6,770 nucleotides of DNA from CAXBES01 sp965367015 (lineage in GTDB: Bacteria; Bacteroidota; Bacteroidia; Flavobacteriales; Flavobacteriaceae), in NCBI GenBank assembly GCA_965367015.1, contig CBDUGY010000138.1, positions 1 to 6,770 on the forward strand, written 5' to 3'. A program made the translations under genes and the position numbers. Below are positions 6,530 through 6,770 of the stretch, piece by piece (positions within the stretch are counted from its first letter, which is position 1; each line of letters starts with the position of its first letter). The notes beneath the pieces are model-generated. The model was not told where the DNA came from, did not search any database, and saw only the letters and a program-made list of their open reading frames with translations.

Positions 6530-6648
6530 AGTTATCTGTGATAACCTCAACCTCAACCGTTCATTTCATTCACTCAGAGGTTTCCGATACGTGAAACGAA
6601 ACTACGCTATTCGCTACATTTCACCTGTTTCCCTAATCACAGATAACT
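6530..6648. repeat. 119-base element bounded by a 13-bp perfect inverted repeat, with internal hairpins
   Basis: AGTTATCTGTGAT at 6530-6542 is the exact reverse complement of ATCACAGATAACT at 6636-6648. Inside, AACCTC (6543-6548, repeated at 6549-6554) can pair with GAGGTT (6577-6582), and GTGAAA (6591-6596) with TTTCAC (6619-6624). A single strand could therefore form a three-way structure. The left arm also belongs to its own palindrome, GTTATC-TGT-GATAAC (6531-6545), which looks like a recombinase core with inverted half-sites. No reading frame of note crosses it. It begins 26 bases after the integrase stop. Possible identities are an attC-like or other att site of this recombinase, a small non-autonomous element, or a bidirectional terminator/structured RNA. 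Only the symmetry is certain. Confidence 0.7.
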
Positions 6649-6676
6649 CAGGGAAATATCAAATAAAAGAACCTTG

Positions 6677-6691
6677 CAAGGCTACGCCTTG
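6677..6691. terminator. Hairpin CAAGGC-TAC-GCCTTG, possible terminator or part of the repeat element
   Basis: CAAGGC (6677-6682) and GCCTTG (6686-6691) pair perfectly around a 3-base loop; the overlapping CCTTGCAAGG (6672-6681) is itself palindromic. It lies between the convergent integrase and the apparent minus-strand gene. Read on the - strand, it is followed by CAAGGTTCTTTTATTT, a T-rich stretch, so it could end transcription of the minus-strand gene. It may equally be a structural part of a cassette boundary. Confidence 0.5.
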
Positions 6692-6714
6692 ACTAACGCT
6701 TTATATCTCTTAAA

Positions 6715-6770
6715 TCACTTCAGTTGAAATATTTCAACTAGCTTACCGTCTGTAAATTTTGCCACAAACT
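6715..6770 (-). CDS. C-terminal end of a minus-strand gene, possibly NTF2/SnoaL-like (rest outside window)
   Basis: Reading leftward from the right edge, one frame gives FVAKFTDGKLVEIFQLK and then TGA at 6717-6715; the other two frames stop within 11 codons. The pattern 'F..DGK.VE....' is typical of the last strand of NTF2-like/SnoaL-like small proteins, often annotated as ester cyclase or nuclear transport factor 2 family protein. With only 17 residues visible, this is a suggestion. It would converge on the integrase, with the repeat-rich segment between. Small proteins of this type are frequent passengers of mobile gene cassettes, which fits the setting but does not prove it. Confidence 0.45.
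   Translation of the reverse strand, partial: FVAKFTDGKLVEIFQLK
6722..6739. repeat. 18-bp perfect palindrome
   Basis: AGTTGAAATATTTCAACT is an uninterrupted perfect palindrome. It lies within the apparent 3' end of the minus-strand gene (coding for LVEIFQL) and 30 bases beyond the CAAGGC hairpin. With no loop it suits a protein dimer site better than an RNA hairpin. Being coding sequence may explain part of the symmetry by chance. Confidence 0.55.

Noticed and set aside
6545..6558. CCTCAACCTCAACC tandem repeat considered as a CRISPR or satellite start
   Set aside because: Only two 6-base units; no spacers or regular array follow. It is better explained as part of the hairpin AACCTC/GAGGTT.

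Overview
The window looks like chromosomal DNA of a marine-type Flavobacteriaceae member (Bacteroidota). The reasons are moderate-to-low GC, protein families with a strong flavobacterial flavour, no clear Shine-Dalgarno sites, and two matches to the Bacteroidota -7 promoter element TAnnTTTG. This assignment comes from reading the sequence; no database was searched.

Left part (1-4829, all + strand). The window opens inside a short MscS-type mechanosensitive channel gene. It is followed by a long gene for an exported PIG-L-type metal-dependent deacetylase with added C-terminal domains (465-2963). Next come a previously uncalled 42-residue single-helix membrane protein (3014-3142) and, one base later, a sodium:solute symporter (3144-4829). 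These last three read as one transport/catabolic unit: a periplasmic or surface enzyme removes an acyl group from some glycan-like or other N-acylated compound, and the symporter, perhaps with the mini-protein as a subunit, imports a product. The symporter carries an unusual hydrophilic, probably coiled-coil, insert of about 80 residues.

Middle (4837-5318). A small minus-strand zinc-ribbon protein ends 7 bases from the symporter's stop. A roughly 100-base divergent promoter region with short inverted and direct repeats separates it from the next gene.

Right part (5319-6770). A complete tyrosine recombinase with all catalytic residues is followed by about 210 bases without a gene but full of symmetry. 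This stretch holds a 119-base element bounded by a perfect 13-bp inverted repeat with two internal hairpins, then a 6-bp-stem hairpin. Beyond it, an 18-bp perfect palindrome lies in what appears to be the 3' end of a minus-strand gene (possibly NTF2/SnoaL-like) that enters from the right edge. The arrangement of integrase, foldable repeat and small convergent gene is compatible with an integron-like or other att-site-based cassette system. The window ends too early to show whether the repeat recurs, so this is the main lead and not a conclusion.
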